Shown: piece by piece, positions 35,968 through 45,425 of the stretch | Layout of the letters: each line of letters starts with the position of its first letter | Numbering within the stretch: position 1 is the stretch's first letter | NCBI GenBank assembly: GCA_013364255.1 | Contig: CP054936.1 | Location: 1,302,001-1,366,000, forward strand | Origin: Streptomyces seoulensis | Lineage (GTDB): Bacteria > Actinomycetota > Actinomycetes > Streptomycetales > Streptomycetaceae | Direction: 5' to 3' | Length of the DNA: 64,000 nucleotides | Program-made: the position numbers and the translations under genes | Notes under the pieces: generated by a model | What the model was told of the DNA's origin: nothing | What the model saw: the letters and a program-made list of their open reading frames with translations, nothing else | The model's database searches: none

Positions 35968-36072
35968 CGTCGTCCTCCTCATGCGGGCTGCCGCGGGCAG
36001 CCGCCGGTCGGCCGGGCCGGCCGGGGCCACGGCGTCACGGCCCGGCCCCGGCGCGCCCGGTGCGGTGCGGCC

Positions 36073-37185
36073 TCAGTACACGAGGCCCTGGTCGAGGGCC
36101 TGCTTGGCGTTGTCGGCGGTGAAGTGACCGTCCTTGATGATCACCTTGGGCTGGACGCCGGTGTCGCCGTAGAAGTCCTGCAACGCCTGGAAGGCCAGCG
36201 GGCCGAAGCGCGGGTTGGTCTCGATGTCGGAGACCATCTGGCCGGCGGCGACGTTCTTGACGGCCTGCTCGATGCCGTCGATGGAGACCACCTTGACGTC
36301 CTTGCCGGGCGTCTTGCCGGCGGACCGGATGGCCTGGATCGCGCCGAGCGCCATCTCGTCGTTCTCCGCGTAGACCGCGTTGATGTCGGAGTGCGACTGG
36401 AGCAGCTGCTCCATCACCTTCTGGCCGTCGGTCTGGGCGAAGTTGCCGGTCTGCGAGGCCACGATCCTCATCTTCGGGTACTTGGCCTTGGCCTGGTCCT
36501 GGAAGCCCTTGGTCCGGTCGGTGGTGACGTTGTTGCCGGGGGTGCCGGTCAGGATGGCGACATGGGCCTCGCCGCCGGTGGCGCCGGCCAGGTCGTCGGC
36601 CGCGATCTGCGCCTGGTGGTAGAAGTCGGAGCCGATGAAGGCCATGAAGTCCGTGCAGGCGCTGCCGCCGACGGTGCGGTCGATGGTGAGCACCGGGACC
36701 TTGGCGGCCTTGGCCTTGGCCAGGGCCGGACCGAGGCCGTCGGAGTTCTCCGGCGCCACGACGAGCACCTTGGCGCCCTGCGCGATCATGTCCTCGATCT
36801 GCGAGTTCTGCGCGTTGACGTCGGCGTTGGCGTTGCGCTGGATGAGCTTGACGCCCAGCTTCTTCGCCTGCTGCTCGATGCTCTTGGTCTCGGTCGCGCG
36901 GAACGGGTTGGAGGTGGACTCCGACTGCGAGAAGCCGACGACCGTCTTGCCGTCGGTGATGTCCAGCTTGGGGACACCGCCGCCGTAGGTCTTGTAGGTG
37001 CAGCCGGGGCCGGACGCGGAGGGCGAGGCGACCTGCTGCGAGGCGGCCGCGTTGTCGTTCGCGGCGGCCGATGACTTGGAGTCGCCGCCGGAGTCGGAAT
37101 CGCCCGACTTGGTGCATCCGGTGACGGCCAGGCACAGCCCGGCGGCCAGCACTGCGGCAGAGAAGGTCTTGGACTGGACGTTCAC
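36073..37185 (-). CDS. sugar ABC transporter substrate-binding lipoprotein, YtfQ-like
   Basis: 370 residues. The signal peptide ends in the lipobox LAVTGC (Cys24), followed by a Ser/Asp/Ala-rich linker. The periplasmic-binding-protein fold begins TVVGFSQSESTSNPFRATET and continues with LIQRNANADVNAQNSQIEDM, NAVYAENDEMALGAIQAIRS and VVSIDGIEQAVKNVAAGQM. The VGFSQ-x-E-x-x-N-P-F-R start is the YtfQ pattern for binding galactofuranose. In this arabinofuranosidase cluster, L-arabinofuranose or arabino-oligosaccharides are likely ligands. GTG start at 37185, with a LacI-type operator 104 bases upstream. Confidence 0.93.
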   Translation of the reverse strand: MNVQSKTFSAAVLAAGLCLAVTGCTKSGDSDSGGDSKSSAAANDNAAASQQVASPSASGPGCTYKTYGGGVPKLDITDGKTVVGFSQSESTSNPFRATETKSIEQQAKKLGVKLIQRNANADVNAQNSQIEDMIAQGAKVLVVAPENSDGLGPALAKAKAAKVPVLTIDRTVGGSACTDFMAFIGSDFYHQAQIAADDLAGATGGEAHVAILTGTPGNNVTTDRTKGFQDQAKAKYPKMRIVASQTGNFAQTDGQKVMEQLLQSHSDINAVYAENDEMALGAIQAIRSAGKTPGKDVKVVSIDGIEQAVKNVAAGQMVSDIETNPRFGPLAFQALQDFYGDTGVQPKVIIKDGHFTADNAKQALDQGLVY

Positions 37186-37288
37186 GCGCCGATCACATCC
37201 TCAACGGGGTGGACGAAGGGGGCGGGGCGGAAAAGGCGGGGGACCACCTGGGCCCCTCGAACGAAGGGTGCGGTGCCGACAGGCGGGC

Positions 37289-37306
37289 TTTTCAACGTTG
37301 TAGACA
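37289..37306. promoter_or_regulatory. LacI-type operator 2 (upstream of the ABC transporter)
   Basis: TTTTCAACGTTGTAGACA with the shared core CAACGTTG, 104 bases before the GTG of the binding-protein gene on the minus strand. Confidence 0.7.
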
Positions 37307-37562
37307 TTGAGGGAACGTCAAACCGGATGTCAACCCGCGGTACGCAACCTTTCTGGCGGCGGTTTCCCCGGGTCCGGGCGGCCACCGCACACCGGCCGTC
37401 CCGCCGCCGCCCGTGGCCCCGTGCGGCACTGACCGGGCCGTCAAATCCCTTCTGAGCAGCGGGATTCCCACGTTTTCCGAGGCCCCGGCGGGGAGCGCGA
37501 GAAGAATCGTGCACGGGGGTGGACACCCCGATCGGGGCTGTGCTGTCATGTGGCTGCTTTCG

Positions 37563-37579
37563 TTTACAACGTTGTTAGG
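37563..37579. promoter_or_regulatory. LacI-type operator 3 (upstream of GH127)
   Basis: TTTACAACGTTGTTAGG contains the perfect palindrome ACAACGTTGT. Situated 234 bases before the GH127 ATG. Confidence 0.72.
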
Positions 37580-37812
37580 TGCCCGTCACCGCCGAGGGCC
37601 GCGGCGCGGACGGGCCGAGCCGTCCACACTCCCGCGGCGGCCACCTGACGGGCCCGTCCCGGCGGCGGCGCACGCACGGCCGACGCGCCGTCAGGACCGC
37701 GCCCCGACACGGCCGCACCGCGCCTCCCGCCCCCCTCTTCGTGATCCTTCGCGTGAACCCCCACAAGCCCCGCACCCCGCTGGACACGGTCCCCGAACAG
37801 GAAGGGCAGTTC

Positions 37813-40287
37813 ATGGAACGCCGCACGTTCCTGACCGGCTCCATGTCGGTCGCCGGCACCGTCGCCCTGGCCGGCGCCACCACACCCGCGCACGCCACCA
37901 CCCCCACAGCCCCCACCGGCCCCGCCGCCCCGGACGCCGGCCGCCGCCCCCACTACACCGCCAACCGGGCCCCGCTGTGCCCGGAACCCTTCCTGCGGCT
38001 GCCGCCCGGCAGCATCACCCCGGGCGGCTGGCTGCGCACCCAGCTCGACCTGCAACTGGACGGACTGAACGGGCGGATGCCCGAGGTGTCCGACTATTTG
38101 GACCCGAAGACCAGCGGCTGGTCCGTCCCGGCCAACGACGGCTGGGAGGAACTCCCTTACTGGCTGCGCGGGTTCGGCGACCTCGGCTACGTCACCCAGG
38201 ACGCCCGCGTGCTGGAGCTGACCCGCGCCTGGATCGACCGCGTCCTCGCCACCCGGCAGTCCGACGGCTTCTTCGGCCCCGCCCGGCTGCGCACTGCGCT
38301 CGGCGGCGGACCGGACTTCTGGCCGCACATGCCGGTCCTGGACGCGCTGCGCACCTGGCACGAGTTCAGCGGCGACGACCGGGTCCTGCCCACCCTGACC
38401 GGCTGGCTGAAGTTCCTGCACGCCCAGCCCGGCACGCTCTTCGGGCAGGGCTGGGGCGCCGCCCGCGTCGGGGACACCATCGACACCGCCTACTGGGTCT
38501 ACAACCGCACCGGCGAGGACTGGCTGCTCGACCTGGTCCGCACGATGCACACCCACAGCGCCGACTACACCCATACCATCCCGACCTGGCACAACGTCAA
38601 CCTCGCCCAGGGCTTCCGGGAACCCGCCCAGTACGGCGTCCTGGCCGGCGACGACTCCTTCCTCGCCGCCACCCGGCGCGTCTACGACACCGTCATGAAC
38701 GCCTACGGCCAGTTCCCCGGCGGCGGATTCGCCGCCGACGAGAACGCGCGCCCCGGCTACCACGACCCGCGCCAGGGCTTCGAGACCTGCGGCATCGTCG
38801 AGTTCATGCACAGCCACCAGCTGCTCGCCCGGATGACCGGGGACACGGTGTGGGCCGACCGCTGCGAAGACCTCGCCCTCAACATGCTGCCCGCCGCCTT
38901 CGACCCGCTCCAGAAGGGCACCCACTACGTCACCGCCGCCAACGGCGTCCAGCTGGACAACGTTGCCAAGAGCCACGGCCAGTTCAACAACTCCTTCGCC
39001 ATGCAGGCGTACATGCCGGGCGTCCACCAGTACCGCTGCTGCCCGCACAACTACGGCATGGGCTGGCCGTACTACGCCGAGGAGATGTGGCTCGCGAGCG
39101 TCGACGGCGGGCTGTGCGCCTCGCTGTACGGCGAGTCCAGCGTCCGCGCGAAGGTCGGCGACGGCACCACCGTGACCGTCACCGAGCACACCGAGTACCC
39201 CTTCCAGGACACCGTCACCTTCAAGGTGTCCACACCGCGCGCCGTCTCCTTCCCGCTGTACCTGCGCGTCCCCGGCTGGTGCGGGAAACCCTCGGTCACC
39301 CTCGGCGGCCGGCCCGCCGACGTGCGGCGCAGCGGCGGCCACCTCGTCCTGGACCGCCGCTGGCACGACGGCGACACACTGGTGCTGCGGCTGCCGATGC
39401 GGACGACGGTGCGCACCTGGGGCGCCAACGACGACTCCGTCTCCGTCCACCACGGCCCGCTCGCCTACTCCCTGCGCATCGAGGAGAGCTGGCAGCGCTC
39501 CGGCGGCACCGACGCCTGGCCGGAGTACGAGGTGCGCCCCGCCTCGCCCTGGAACCACGCGCTGGAGCTGGACCCGCGCGACCCCGCCCGCTCCCTGGTC
39601 GTGGAACGCACCCGCGCCCACGCCGCCAACCCCTTCACCCAGGACGGCACACCGGTCCGCATCCGGGCCAGGGGCCGCAGGCTGCCCGGCTGGACCACCG
39701 ACGACCAGGACGTCCTCGCCCCGCTCCAGCCGGGCCCCGCCCGCACCACGCGGCCGGTGGAACGGCTCACCCTGATCCCGGCCGGCGCCGCACGGCTGCG
39801 CATCACCTCCTTCCCGATCGCCGCCACCTCGGCCAAGGCGCGCGAATGGGCGGCCGTCACCGCCTCGTTCAGCGGCGTCGACAGCCCGCAGGCGCTGCTC
39901 ATGAACGCCGCCGTCGAGCCGTCCGGTTCCTACGACCAGACGGTGCCGCGCTTCACCTGGTGGGACCGCACCGGCACCGAGGAGTGGGTGCGGTACACCT
40001 ACGCCGAACCCGTCCGCGTCGGCGCGGTGTCGGTGTACTGGTACGACGACACCGGACACGGCGCCTGTCGCGTCCCCGCGTCCTGGCGGCTGGAGTACCT
40101 GGCCGCGGACGGCGGTTGGCGACCGGCCGGCGCGGACGCCGAGCACGGCACCGCCGCCGACCGCTTCAACCGGGTCGCCTTCCCCGCCGTGACCACCACC
40201 GCCCTGCGCGTCACCGCGCAGCTGAAGACCGGTTTCTCCGGCGGCCTGCTGGCCTGGCGCACCGAGCCGGACGGCCCGGACGCCTGA
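37813..40287 (+). CDS. secreted GH127 beta-L-arabinofuranosidase (DUF1680) with C-terminal beta domain
   Basis: 824 residues. The N-terminal RR-T-F-L-T (MERRTFLTGS...) is a Tat-like signal with possible cleavage near AHATT. The catalytic (alpha/alpha)6 barrel of GH127 spans about residues 55-500. The zinc/thiolate site is recognisable: E324-T-C326 with E330 in FETCGIVEFM and C409-C410 in YRCCPHN, equivalent to the Glu, Cys, Cys, Cys set of HypBA1. A C-terminal domain (about 690-824) with WYDDTGHGACRVPASWRLEY resembles a discoidin-type carbohydrate-binding module. It removes beta-1,2-linked L-arabinofuranose outside the cell. Start chosen at the RR motif with GAAGGGCAG upstream. Confidence 0.92.
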   Translation: MERRTFLTGSMSVAGTVALAGATTPAHATTPTAPTGPAAPDAGRRPHYTANRAPLCPEPFLRLPPGSITPGGWLRTQLDLQLDGLNGRMPEVSDYLDPKTSGWSVPANDGWEELPYWLRGFGDLGYVTQDARVLELTRAWIDRVLATRQSDGFFGPARLRTALGGGPDFWPHMPVLDALRTWHEFSGDDRVLPTLTGWLKFLHAQPGTLFGQGWGAARVGDTIDTAYWVYNRTGEDWLLDLVRTMHTHSADYTHTIPTWHNVNLAQGFREPAQYGVLAGDDSFLAATRRVYDTVMNAYGQFPGGGFAADENARPGYHDPRQGFETCGIVEFMHSHQLLARMTGDTVWADRCEDLALNMLPAAFDPLQKGTHYVTAANGVQLDNVAKSHGQFNNSFAMQAYMPGVHQYRCCPHNYGMGWPYYAEEMWLASVDGGLCASLYGESSVRAKVGDGTTVTVTEHTEYPFQDTVTFKVSTPRAVSFPLYLRVPGWCGKPSVTLGGRPADVRRSGGHLVLDRRWHDGDTLVLRLPMRTTVRTWGANDDSVSVHHGPLAYSLRIEESWQRSGGTDAWPEYEVRPASPWNHALELDPRDPARSLVVERTRAHAANPFTQDGTPVRIRARGRRLPGWTTDDQDVLAPLQPGPARTTRPVERLTLIPAGAARLRITSFPIAATSAKAREWAAVTASFSGVDSPQALLMNAAVEPSGSYDQTVPRFTWWDRTGTEEWVRYTYAEPVRVGAVSVYWYDDTGHGACRVPASWRLEYLAADGGWRPAGADAEHGTAADRFNRVAFPAVTTTALRVTAQLKTGFSGGLLAWRTEPDGPDA

Positions 40288-40370
40288 CCACGCGACCGAA
40301 GCACCGAGCCCGACGCGCCCAGTCCGGCGCACCGAGCCCGGCGCCTCCGACCCGGCGCACGGACTCCGAC

Positions 40371-40415
40371 GGCCCCGAGCCCGACGGCCCCGAACCCGAC
40401 GGCCCCGAGCCCGAC
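40371..40415 (+). repeat. 15-bp tandem repeat, three copies
   Basis: GGCCCCGAGCCCGAC occurs three times head to tail (middle copy with one change) in the 240-bp gap between GH127 and GH2. The rest of the gap is similarly low-complexity C/G-rich DNA without a gene. Confidence 0.9.
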
Positions 40416-40527
40416 GCCCGAGCCCGAGGCCCGCGCCCGCCGGAGAACCCCCGAGGGCCTGCCACCGATCCCCGGCAGAGCCGCCCGGCAGCCCCTCACA
40501 CCGCTCCGAACGAAAGGTGAACCCCCT

Positions 40528-43167
40528 TTGAGTCCCGGAAGAAACCGCACCCCGCTGTCCCGCCCCCTGGCCGCCCTCGCCCCGCTGCTGCTCGGCGCGG
40601 CGCTCCTCACCCCGGCCACCCTCGCGCACGCGGCCCCGGCCGCCGAGGCCGCCCCGAGCGCCACCGCGCAGGGACTGCGCAGCGACTGCTACCTCAGCTC
40701 CGACAGCACCTCACTGGACTTCGCCACCTACACCAGCAGCGGGATCCAGCCCTCCCTGAACGTCAAGGACCTGCTGCCGACCCTGCGCAGCTGCGCCGGC
40801 TCCACCCTGAACGTCGCCGTGCACTGGACCGGCGAGCTGGACGTGCCGACCGGGGGGTCGTACACGTTCTACATCAAGGGTGACAACGGCTTCCGCCTGT
40901 CGCTCGACGGCGCCAGTGTCATCGACCACTGGACCACCGACTGGGACGTGCAGACCCAGTCCCAGCCCGTCACCCTGACCGCCGGGGAGCACCAGCTCTC
41001 CTTCGACTACAACCAGGGCAACGGCGGCGCCTACATCCAGACCGAGTGGTCGGGCCCCGGCATCGACCGCCAGCCCGTCCCCGACTCCGCCCTGCACCTG
41101 CCCGACGACTACGCGCCGCTCGACCTGCACAGCACGGTCGACACCAGCGGCCGCAAGGCCGTCGTGCAGCTGCCCGGCAAGGTCGCCGCGCTGCCCGCGG
41201 ACCTCACCAGGCACCTGTCGGTGATCGCCGGCGGCCGGCGCTGGTCCCCGACCGTGACCACCGACCCCGCCGACCGCTCCAAGCTGGTCCTCACCGCCGC
41301 CAAGGACGACACCCCGGCGGCCATGAAGTCCGAGGTCCGCGTCAGCTACGACGGCCAGGGCGGACTGACCACCGCCGCCGGTCCGCTCGGCGTGTTCGCC
41401 AGCGTGGCGCAGAACAACTCCACCTGGTACTTCGCGACCAAGTGGGCCAAGGACGTCTCCCCGTCCAACGCCCTGCCCGACTACCCGCGTCCGCAGCAGA
41501 CCCGCAAGCAGTGGGCCAACCTCAACGGCACCTGGCAGTTCCAGGGGACCACCGAGGCCGCCGCGCTGCCCAAGGGCCGGCTGAGCGGCAAGATCCTGGT
41601 GCCCTACCCGATGGAGGCGCCGCTGTCCGGCGTCGCCGAGCACCACGACTGGTCGCTGTACCAGCGCACCTTCAAGGTCCCGGCCGGCTGGCGGGTCGGC
41701 TCGGGCAACCGGCTGCACCTCAACTTCGGCGCGGTCGACTACGAGGCCTGGGTCTACGTCAACGGCAAGCAGGTCGCCCACCACCTCGGCGGCTACGAGG
41801 CGTTCACGGCGGACATCACCGACGCCGTCACCCGCCACGGCGACCAGACGGTACTGCTGAAGATCAAGGACACCACCGACTCCTCCCAGCAGGCCACCGG
41901 CAAGCAGTCCAGCGACCCGAGCGGCATCTGGTACACCCCCACCTCCGGCATCTGGCAGACCGTGTGGCTGGAACCGGTGCCCGAGGAGAGCGTCGACTCG
42001 CTGGTGCTCACCCCCGACCTGAAGGACGGCACCCTGTCCGTCACGGTGCGCCCGAGCGCCGGTACCAAGCGCACGGCCCGGGTCACCGCGACCGCGTACG
42101 ACGGCCACAAGCGCGTCGGCTCGGTCTCCGGGGCCGCCGGCGCCGCCCTGCGGCTGCGCATCCCGCACCCGAAGCTGTGGAGCCCGGACAACCCCTTCCT
42201 CTACGACCTGAAGGTCACCCTCGACGACGGCCGCTCGCACGACAGCGTCGGCTCCTACTTCGGCATGCGGTCGATCTCCGTCGGCAAGGTCGGCGGCGTC
42301 AACAAGATCGAGCTCAACGGCAAGCCCACCTTCCTGCTGTCCACCCTGGACCAGGGCTTCTGGCCCGACGGCGTCTACACCGCGCCGACGGACGCCGCGC
42401 TCAAGTCCGACCTCCAGCTGCACAAGCAGCTCGGCTTCAACGCCGTGCGCAAGCACATCAAGGTGGAGCCGGCCCGCTGGTACTACTGGGCCGACAAGCT
42501 CGGCCTGATGGTCTGGCAGGACATGCCCAGCCGCAACACCGACAAGGCGAGCGCGGCGAGCAACGAGGAGTTCGCCAAGGAGGTCCACGAGATCGTGGAC
42601 CAGCACATCAGCAGCCCCTCCATCGTCATGTGGACCATGATGAACGAGGGCTGGGGCGAGCAGAGCAAGCAGTCCACCGGTGAACTCGCCGACGCCGTCA
42701 AGCAGCAGGACCCGGCGCGCCTGGTCGACGCCCACTCGGGAGTCAACTGCTGTGCCTCCAAGGGCGATTCGGGCCGCGGTGACGTCATCGACCACCACCT
42801 CTACCACGGGCCGGCCAACCCCGCCCCGGACGCCACCCGGGCGGCCGTCGACGGCGAGCACGGCGGCTACTCGCTCACCATTCCCGGGCACATCTCCGGT
42901 ACCGCGGGCGGCCAGGACTACGGCGACGGCCCCACCGACATCGCCGCGATGACCAAGACGTACGTGGAGAACACCAGCCAGCTCATCCCGAACGCCGCCG
43001 CCGGGCTCTCCGGCTCGGTCTACACCCAGATCAGCGATGTGGAGGGCGAGCTCAACGGCCTGATCACCTACGACCGCGCGGTCCTGAAGGTCTACCCCGA
43101 CCAGGTCAGGGACATCAACCGCCGGCTCATCGCGGCCGGCGCCGCCGCGGGCACGACGGCGCCCTGA
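40528..43167 (+). CDS. secreted PA14-GH2 glycoside hydrolase
   Basis: 879 residues from TTG 40528 with GAAAGG upstream; a GTG just before it runs into a stop. The signal peptide covers residues about 1-36 (ALAPLLLGAALLTPATLAHA). A PA14-like domain (about 55-190; GGSYTFYIKGDNGFRLSLDG) precedes the GH2 sugar-binding, immunoglobulin-like and TIM-barrel domains (WQFQGTT...; WSPDNPFLYDLKV; GFNAVRKHIKVEPARWYYWA). The catalytic acid/base E707 lies in MMNEGWGE and the likely nucleophile E777 in VDGEHGG. The exact sugar (galactose, glucuronate or arabinopyranose) cannot be read. Its location suggests side chains of arabinan or arabinogalactan. Confidence 0.9.
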   Translation: MSPGRNRTPLSRPLAALAPLLLGAALLTPATLAHAAPAAEAAPSATAQGLRSDCYLSSDSTSLDFATYTSSGIQPSLNVKDLLPTLRSCAGSTLNVAVHWTGELDVPTGGSYTFYIKGDNGFRLSLDGASVIDHWTTDWDVQTQSQPVTLTAGEHQLSFDYNQGNGGAYIQTEWSGPGIDRQPVPDSALHLPDDYAPLDLHSTVDTSGRKAVVQLPGKVAALPADLTRHLSVIAGGRRWSPTVTTDPADRSKLVLTAAKDDTPAAMKSEVRVSYDGQGGLTTAAGPLGVFASVAQNNSTWYFATKWAKDVSPSNALPDYPRPQQTRKQWANLNGTWQFQGTTEAAALPKGRLSGKILVPYPMEAPLSGVAEHHDWSLYQRTFKVPAGWRVGSGNRLHLNFGAVDYEAWVYVNGKQVAHHLGGYEAFTADITDAVTRHGDQTVLLKIKDTTDSSQQATGKQSSDPSGIWYTPTSGIWQTVWLEPVPEESVDSLVLTPDLKDGTLSVTVRPSAGTKRTARVTATAYDGHKRVGSVSGAAGAALRLRIPHPKLWSPDNPFLYDLKVTLDDGRSHDSVGSYFGMRSISVGKVGGVNKIELNGKPTFLLSTLDQGFWPDGVYTAPTDAALKSDLQLHKQLGFNAVRKHIKVEPARWYYWADKLGLMVWQDMPSRNTDKASAASNEEFAKEVHEIVDQHISSPSIVMWTMMNEGWGEQSKQSTGELADAVKQQDPARLVDAHSGVNCCASKGDSGRGDVIDHHLYHGPANPAPDATRAAVDGEHGGYSLTIPGHISGTAGGQDYGDGPTDIAAMTKTYVENTSQLIPNAAAGLSGSVYTQISDVEGELNGLITYDRAVLKVYPDQVRDINRRLIAAGAAAGTTAP

Positions 43168-43203
43168 CAGCGCTCTGACGGCGGTCGCGACCCGGCACGC
43201 CGT

Positions 43204-43237
43204 CCTCAGGGGCCCGGTACCCACCGGGCCCCTGAGG
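43204..43237. terminator. intrinsic terminator after GH2
   Basis: CCTCAGGGGCCCGGT (43204-43218) pairs perfectly with ACCGGGCCCCTGAGG (43223-43237), 15 bp with a 4-base loop. Confidence 0.85.
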
Positions 43238-43335
43238 GCTGTCCGGCGTCGGTCCGGACCAAGGTGCGGTGCCTAACAGAAGGCAACAGATCCGGACGTG
43301 TCCCCGGCGGCTAAAGAAAAGTTAAGCAACAAATA

Positions 43336-43364
43336 TTGACGCGATCGACCCGTGCGCGTAACTT
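43336..43364 (+). promoter_or_regulatory. candidate promoter of the GH54 gene
   Basis: TTGACG (43336-43341), 17-base spacer, TAACTT (43359-43364), about 90 bases before the ATG. The AT-richer stretch TTAAGCAACAAATATTG just upstream may hold a degenerate regulator site. Confidence 0.5.
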
Positions 43365-43452
43365 CCCGGCGAAGGTGTCGAGCGGCGTGAACTCTGCCGC
43401 CGCCTCGGCAGGTTGAGCTCCATTCCCCTCCCCACAGTCACGGGAGCACACC

Positions 43453-45348
43453 ATGCGCAGAGCAAGATCCACCGCCGCGCGAACCAGCGGGCGGCCCATC
43501 ACGGGAAGGGCGGCCCGCCGCCCCCTCCGGCACCTGCTGTCCGCCCTGGCGGCCCTCGGCCTCGTCCTCGGCGCCCTGATCGCCTTCCCCGCCGTGTCGC
43601 AGGCGGCCGGCTCGCTGCCGTGCGACGTCTACGGCTCGGCCGGCACCCCTTGCGTCGCCGCGCACAGCACCACGCGCGCCCTGCTGTCGTCCTACAACGG
43701 CCCCCTCTACCAGGTCACACGTGCCTCCGACGGAGCCCGCGCCGACATCGGACTGCTGGCCCCCGGCGGCTACGCCAACGCCGCCCAGCAGGACGTGTTC
43801 TGCCAGAACACCACGTGCCGCATCTCCAAGGTCTACGACCAGACCTCCCGCCACAACGACCTCACCCCCGGCCCGGCCGGCACCGCCGGCATGGGCGCCG
43901 ACCGCGGCGCCGACGCCGGTGAGATCGCGGTGACGGCCGGCGGGCACAAGGTCTACGGCATCTGGATCTCCCCGGGCGTCGGCTACCGCTACACCGGTGT
44001 GGCCTCCGGCGTCGCCGTCAACGGCCAGCCCGAGGGCGCCTACATGGTGGCCTCCGGCACCCATGTCGGCTCCGACTGCTGCTTCGACTACGGCAACGCC
44101 GAGAGCACCCCGGCCGACACCGGCAACGGCCACATGGACGCCGTTTCCATCGCCACCACCTGCTACTTCGCACCGTGCACCGGTTCCGGCCCGTGGATCG
44201 AGGCCGACCTGGAGAACGGCATGTTCCAGGGCGACAACGGCTCCAACACCGCCAACCGCGGCAACAACAGCCCCTTCGTCACCGCCGTGCTGAAGAACGA
44301 CGGACAGACCAAGTACGCCCTCAAGGGCGGCAACTCCCAGACCGGCGCCCTGACCACCTGGTGGGACGGCGGACTGCCCACCCGCGGCGGCTACAAGCCC
44401 ATGCACCAGGAGGGCGGCATCATCCTGGGCACCGGCGGCGACAACAGCAACTGGAACCGGGGCACCTTCTTCGAGGGCGTCATGGTCGCCGGCTACCCGA
44501 GCGACGCCGCCGAGAACGCCGTCCAGACCAACATCGTCTCCGTCGGCTACGCCGGCCGGACGGACGTGCCCAACGGCCCGCAGGGCACCGTCACCGGACC
44601 CGGCGGCAAGTGCGTCGACGTGGCCGCCGACGACACCGGCGTCAACGGCACCGCCGTCAACCTGTGGGACTGCCAGACCTGGGCCGAGGACCAGCACTGG
44701 CAGCACAACGCCGACGGCTCCCTGAGCACCATCGGCCGCTGCCTGGACATCGAGGGCAACGGCACCGCCAACGGCGCCAAGGTCGAGCTGTGGGACTGCA
44801 ACGGCGTCGGCGGCCAGAAGTGGGTCCAGCAGGCCGACGGTTCGCTGCGCAACCCGCAGTCGGGCCGCTGCCTGGACTCGCCGAGCGGTGCCACCGCCAA
44901 CGGCACCCGGCTCCAGATCTGGGACTGCAACGGCGCCGCCGCGCAGAAGTTCTCCGTCAACGGCGGCGCCCCGGTCGCCGCGCCCGGCGGCAAGTGCCTC
45001 GACGTGGCCGCCGACGACAGCGGCGTCAACGGCAGCGCCGTCCAGCTGTGGGACTGCCAGTCCTACGCCGTCGACCAGCACTGGTACCACAACGCCGACG
45101 GCTCGCTGCGTTCGCTCGGCCGCTGCCTGGACATCAACGGCAACGGCACCGCCAACGGCACCGAGGTCGAGCTGTGGGACTGCAACGGCGCCGGCGGCCA
45201 GAACTGGCAGCAGCGCGCGGACGGTTCCCTGTTCAACCCGCAGTCGGGCCGCTGCCTGGACTCGCCGAACGGCGCCACCGCCAACGGCACCCGGCTGCGC
45301 ATCTGGGACTGCAACGCCTCGGCGGCACAGAAGTTCACGCTGAGCTGA
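43453..45348 (+). CDS. secreted GH54 alpha-L-arabinofuranosidase with two CBM13 (ricin B) domains
   Basis: 631 residues. A long basic signal peptide ends near SQAAG (about residue 52). The GH54 catalytic domain (about 54-375) matches the fungal AbfB pattern: PCDVYGSAGTPCVAAHSTTR, DVFCQNTTC, DCCFDYGNAE, GTFFEGVM. The expected nucleophile is E254 in DLENGMFQG and the general acid D330 in GTGGDNSN. Where fungal enzymes have CBM42, this one has two tandem ricin-B lectin modules (about 378-505 and 506-631), nearly repeats of each other. It would release alpha-linked arabinofuranose from arabinan or arabinoxylan outside the cell. ATG at 43453 after GGGAG. Confidence 0.93.
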   Translation: MRRARSTAARTSGRPITGRAARRPLRHLLSALAALGLVLGALIAFPAVSQAAGSLPCDVYGSAGTPCVAAHSTTRALLSSYNGPLYQVTRASDGARADIGLLAPGGYANAAQQDVFCQNTTCRISKVYDQTSRHNDLTPGPAGTAGMGADRGADAGEIAVTAGGHKVYGIWISPGVGYRYTGVASGVAVNGQPEGAYMVASGTHVGSDCCFDYGNAESTPADTGNGHMDAVSIATTCYFAPCTGSGPWIEADLENGMFQGDNGSNTANRGNNSPFVTAVLKNDGQTKYALKGGNSQTGALTTWWDGGLPTRGGYKPMHQEGGIILGTGGDNSNWNRGTFFEGVMVAGYPSDAAENAVQTNIVSVGYAGRTDVPNGPQGTVTGPGGKCVDVAADDTGVNGTAVNLWDCQTWAEDQHWQHNADGSLSTIGRCLDIEGNGTANGAKVELWDCNGVGGQKWVQQADGSLRNPQSGRCLDSPSGATANGTRLQIWDCNGAAAQKFSVNGGAPVAAPGGKCLDVAADDSGVNGSAVQLWDCQSYAVDQHWYHNADGSLRSLGRCLDINGNGTANGTEVELWDCNGAGGQNWQQRADGSLFNPQSGRCLDSPNGATANGTRLRIWDCNASAAQKFTLS

Positions 45349-45367
45349 GCTGACGTCTGGAAACGAG

Positions 45368-45411
45368 GAGGGGGGTGCGGGGCCGGTCACCTCCGGTTCC
45401 GCACCCCCCTC
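45368..45411. terminator. bidirectional terminator between GH54 and GH43
   Basis: GAGGGGGGTGCGG (45368-45380) and CCGCACCCCCCTC (45399-45411) form a perfect 13-bp stem between two convergent genes. Confidence 0.88.
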
Positions 45412-45425
45412 TTGTCCTGCTGGGC

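Larger units (their letters stand above)
37186..37812. other. divergent regulatory region of the arabinose cluster
   Basis: A 627-bp intergenic region between the ABC transporter operon (minus) and the GH127 gene (plus). It holds two LacI-type operators at 37289-37306 and 37563-37579. No convincing gene is seen; open frames here are short and antisense or GC-driven. Confidence 0.7.

Noticed and set aside
40371..40415. Short tandem repeats as a possible CRISPR array
   Set aside because: Units are 15 bp without spacers; nothing in the window has a repeat-spacer structure.
37564..40629. Long minus-strand frame (over 1000 codons) opposite GH127
   Set aside because: Low-complexity R/G/V composition; the plus strand encodes a complete GH127 enzyme with its metal-site cysteines.
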